Origin: Bacterioplanoides sp965219715
GTDB lineage: Bacteria; Pseudomonadota; Gammaproteobacteria; Pseudomonadales; Oceanobacteraceae
Length of the DNA stretch: 64,000 nucleotides
Assembly: GCF_965219715.1 (NCBI RefSeq)
Contig: NZ_OZ244785.1
Span: forward strand, 1,178,001 to 1,242,000
Direction: 5' to 3'
Shown: piece after piece, positions 62,105 through 64,000 of the stretch
How positions within the stretch are numbered: the stretch's first letter is position 1
Layout of the letters: each line of letters begins with the position of its first letter
The notes under the pieces: model-generated
Told to the model about the DNA's origin: nothing
The model's input: the letters and a program-made list of their open reading frames with translations, nothing else
Database searches by the model: none
Translations under genes and position numbers: made by a program

Positions 62105-62665
62105 ATGGCAACTATCGGCTATGCCCGTGTATCGACGTTCGGACAATCACTGGACGCACAAATCGAAGCACTGAACGGCTGTGACAAAATATTTCAGGAG
62201 AAGATCAGCGGCAGTAAACGTGAACGCCCGGCTCTGGATGCTGCGTTAGATTACGTCAGGGACGGAGACGTTCTGATAGTGACCAAGCTCGACCGACTGG
62301 CACGCAACACCGCACACCTGCTGGAGCTGGTAGAGGTGTTTGAGGCCAAAGGCGTGACGCTTCAAATCAAAAACATTGGCATCGATACTGGCACCCCAAC
62401 GGGTCGCCTGATGCTGACAATGATCGGTGCTATCGCCACATTTGAGCGTGAAATTATGCTTGAACGACAGGCGGAAGGAATCGCCAAAGCCAAGCAGGAC
62501 GGGCGTTATAAGGGTAGAAAGCCAACAGCTCAGGCCAAGAAAACTGAGCTGTTAGAACTGATCGCCAAAGGTATAAGTAAGCGCCAAGCAGCATCAAAGC
62601 TAGGGATCAGTGAGTCGAGTGTGTATCGAATTCTAACTAAAATAAACTCTTCTGGTCTGATCTAG
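62105..62665 (+). CDS. Serine recombinase, resolvase/invertase type
   Basis: A 186-residue protein of normal resolvase length. The catalytic serine is S10 in GYARVSTFGQ; the conserved arginines are in KLDRLARN; GRLMLTMIGAIATFEREIM forms the long E helix; the C-terminal HTH is at about 155-180 (ISKRQAASKLGISESSVYRI). It could resolve dimers or cointegrates or invert a segment on the element; it lacks the large C-terminal domain of serine integrases. AGGAG precedes the ATG. Repeats upstream may be its site. Its 3' end overlaps the convergent NADAR gene by 29 bp. Confidence 0.9.
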   Translation: MATIGYARVSTFGQSLDAQIEALNGCDKIFQEKISGSKRERPALDAALDYVRDGDVLIVTKLDRLARNTAHLLELVEVFEAKGVTLQIKNIGIDTGTPTGRLMLTMIGAIATFEREIMLERQAEGIAKAKQDGRYKGRKPTAQAKKTELLELIAKGISKRQAASKLGISESSVYRILTKINSSGLI

Positions 62666-63269
62666 TATCTTCTGCAAATACCCTTTCAACAGGCCTCCCG
62701 AACAGTAAAAAATCCTTTATCTGTAACGGGGGGACTTCCATTAAACTATTTTCGTTGTCGACTCTAAGCTTTTCCCTAAGCTCCATAAGTAAACGGCCTA
62801 ATACATTCTCTCCCCGGAGAGTATGCTCTTCATTCTTTGTAGGGACGGCCCCCCAGAAACTATCTTTGTTCGAAAACTCTACAATTGGCAGCTTCTCTGT
62901 CAGTAATAGCAGCTCCCCGAATGCTTGATAGTTCTGTGCAAGTTTCACTCGCAAGCACCACCTCATGACCATATGGCGTACGTCATTCCAGTCAGTTCTG
63001 GATTCCATCAAATAGAGTTTACTTTTTTGTTTAGCAACCATAGGACTAAATTGCCCGACAATCTCTTTCTGAACCTCGGGCAAATGAGGGTAACGACATG
63101 CTTGGTAGAGAGCTTCTGAAGTTAAAATTTCAACACCATTCACCTTAAGTGGAAAACCAGAGGCCATGTTCGAAAGGCCACCAAATTGTTCCCTCGTTTT
63201 ATGAAATATGACTACAGAATTAGTATCATACTCCCGAACCTTGTCAGAATGATTTAAATCAGATCGCAC
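62637..63269 (-). CDS. NADAR (YbiA-like, DUF1768) domain protein
   Basis: A 210-residue protein. A GTG start at 63267-63269 has AAGGAAAG upstream. The NADAR core runs from about 20 to 165: FGGLSNMASGFPLKVNGVEI, SEALYQACRYPHL, DWNDVRHMVMRWCLRVKLAQ, then DSFWGA and LRGENVLGRLLMELREKL. YbiA proteins act on riboflavin intermediates; other NADAR proteins remove ADP-ribose from nucleic acid bases, including as antitoxins to DarT-type toxins. The gene is 18 bp after a phosphoribosyltransferase-like gene and clearly in its operon, a link predicted earlier for NAD-using systems and conflict loci. A role in NAD or ADP-ribose chemistry during defence is likely but not shown. Confidence 0.75.
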   Translation of the reverse strand: MRSDLNHSDKVREYDTNSVVIFHKTREQFGGLSNMASGFPLKVNGVEILTSEALYQACRYPHLPEVQKEIVGQFSPMVAKQKSKLYLMESRTDWNDVRHMVMRWCLRVKLAQNYQAFGELLLLTEKLPIVEFSNKDSFWGAVPTKNEEHTLRGENVLGRLLMELREKLRVDNENSLMEVPPLQIKDFLLFGRPVERVFAEDTRSDQKSLF

Positions 63270-63287
63270 GGGATTCTTTCCTTACGA

Positions 63288-64000
63288 TTAGTATCCATTA
63301 CGAGGTAACAGAGGATACCAGTTAAGCGCGGCATTTCCACTATTACCGCCATCGCCCCACCAAAGTGCAAGAGGGCAATTATTTGGGCAGTTTCTATAAG
63401 AAGCTATGACCGAGCCAAAGCCAGGTTCATACCTACTAAAACCAAGAGGTTTCCAGTATTGGTCTGAACATTTTGCAGCTATCTTAGCTCCTGCGATTAA
63501 AAATTCCTCTTCTAAAATTGACCTCTTATCTTGCCTTGAAAACGGCTCAACACTTTTTCGAGCAACCCGCCTTAACGGAAAACTAATATTCTTAGGGTCA
63601 TATCTATCATGAAGTTCCTCCTCTGCGGGAATAAAACTCGGCCATAAAACACCACTTTCACTCCGCTTAGAACGACGATTCTCGATAACAAAATTGTCGA
63701 TATAACAGACAGTGATATTCTTACCTAATTCACGCGCTGCATTTCTGATACGCTTTGGAACATAGTAAGAGCTACTATGGCGTGCCAATGTAACCACATA
63801 GACTGTGCAAAATTCTGGTGCAAATTTAATCCATTCCTCTAAATCTAGTCTCAGTCTCAACCCAGTAAAAATAACATCATCAACATATATAAAGGTGTTT
63901 GTATCTAAGGCAGCTTGCCTAATGTCCACGTCAAGCTCTTGATTAAGGCATCTGGCCATAACTTCCCGTAACTCACACTGGCTTTGTCCCCTCAGCTGGA
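63288..64000 (-). CDS. Phosphoribosyltransferase-like protein (PRTase-CE-like), 5' end off edge
   Basis: The frame stays open from the stop at 63288 to the window edge, with coding-like residues (QLRGQSQCELREVMARCLNQ) before the first internal ATG at 63959, so the true start lies outside. At least 237 residues are present. FIYVDDVIFTGLRL matches the PRPP-binding loop (hydrophobic-DD-x3-TG) of phosphoribosyltransferases; ITVCYIDNFVIENRRSK follows. The C-terminal part has YRNCPNNCPLALWWGDG, a Cys/Trp-rich stretch found in PRTase-like proteins of conflict systems. It precedes the NADAR gene by 18 bp. It may act on PRPP, NAD or nucleotides; the partners upstream are unseen. Confidence 0.7.
   Translation of the reverse strand, partial: QLRGQSQCELREVMARCLNQELDVDIRQAALDTNTFIYVDDVIFTGLRLRLDLEEWIKFAPEFCTVYVVTLARHSSSYYVPKRIRNAARELGKNITVCYIDNFVIENRRSKRSESGVLWPSFIPAEEELHDRYDPKNISFPLRRVARKSVEPFSRQDKRSILEEEFLIAGAKIAAKCSDQYWKPLGFSRYEPGFGSVIASYRNCPNNCPLALWWGDGGNSGNAALNWYPLLPRNGY

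Larger units (their letters stand above)
52987..64000. mobile_element. Integrated accessory element (left end in window, right end off edge)
   Basis: It starts at the break in the YffB-like gene and continues to the window edge. Its genes are typical accessory ones: a short RadC, a TOPRIM/DUF927 primase-helicase, an XRE regulator, a serine recombinase, a PRTase-NADAR pair and several orphans. No tyrosine integrase, conjugation or phage structural gene is in the window, so the class (integrative element, satellite or genomic island) is not settled. The left boundary is inferred from homology to the broken gene; the right is unknown. Confidence 0.6.

Overview
The window looks like chromosome from a marine gammaproteobacterium of the Oceanospirillales type (Thalassolituus/Oleibacter-like). 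This is an inference from gene content and protein style: a thrS-infC-rpmI-rplT-pheS-pheT-ihfA-merR block in gammaproteobacterial order, scpA-scpB-rluB, a fatty acid cis/trans isomerase, a high-molecular-weight FabG paired with a thiolase, RND efflux and a porin. No rRNA gene and no CRISPR array is visible.

Positions 1-1.3 kb are an AT-rich, gene-poor stretch with the start of a secreted protein running off the left edge and a frameshifted gene remnant. From 1.3 to 52.9 kb the sequence is ordinary core chromosome. It holds: tusA with an AmpG-like permease; a divergent thiolase / two-domain FabG pair; a GAF-PAS-GGDEF-EAL protein; the helicase hrpB; a His-rich membrane protein followed by a large secreted metalloprotease-like protein with cadherin-type repeats and a sortase-like C-terminal anchor; a 7TMR-DISM hybrid kinase; a TSUP permease broken by one frameshift; glutaredoxin-like protein, riboflavin synthase, patatin, sirtuin; an RND pump; GST; a ketopantoate-reductase-like protein; cti; two tRNAs; the translation-factor operon; a porin; rluB-scpB-scpA; an alanine-racemase-fold / DUF819 / SDR cluster; an esterase; a NIT-domain chemoreceptor; and a DHFR-like / TetR divergent pair.

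At about 52,987 a YffB/ArsC-family gene is cut after its first ten or so codons. Everything to the right edge looks like an integrated accessory element. It carries an unknown 232-residue protein, a large lipoprotein, a short RadC plus an untracked 31-residue membrane protein, a TOPRIM/DUF927 primase-helicase flanked on both sides by clusters of a GTTAC/GTAAC repeat, an XRE regulator next to two strong palindromes, several unknown cargo proteins, a serine recombinase with repeats in front of it, and finally a phosphoribosyltransferase-like gene followed by a NADAR-domain gene. That last pair runs off the right edge and is the best candidate for an unusual NAD/ADP-ribose conflict system.

Regulatory points supported directly by sequence: infC appears to start with AUC after a strong Shine-Dalgarno; a hairpin just upstream of thrS carries a 7-base loop identical in layout to a tRNA-Thr anticodon loop; a strong terminator separates rplT from pheST; and palindromic operators sit beside the TetR and XRE genes.
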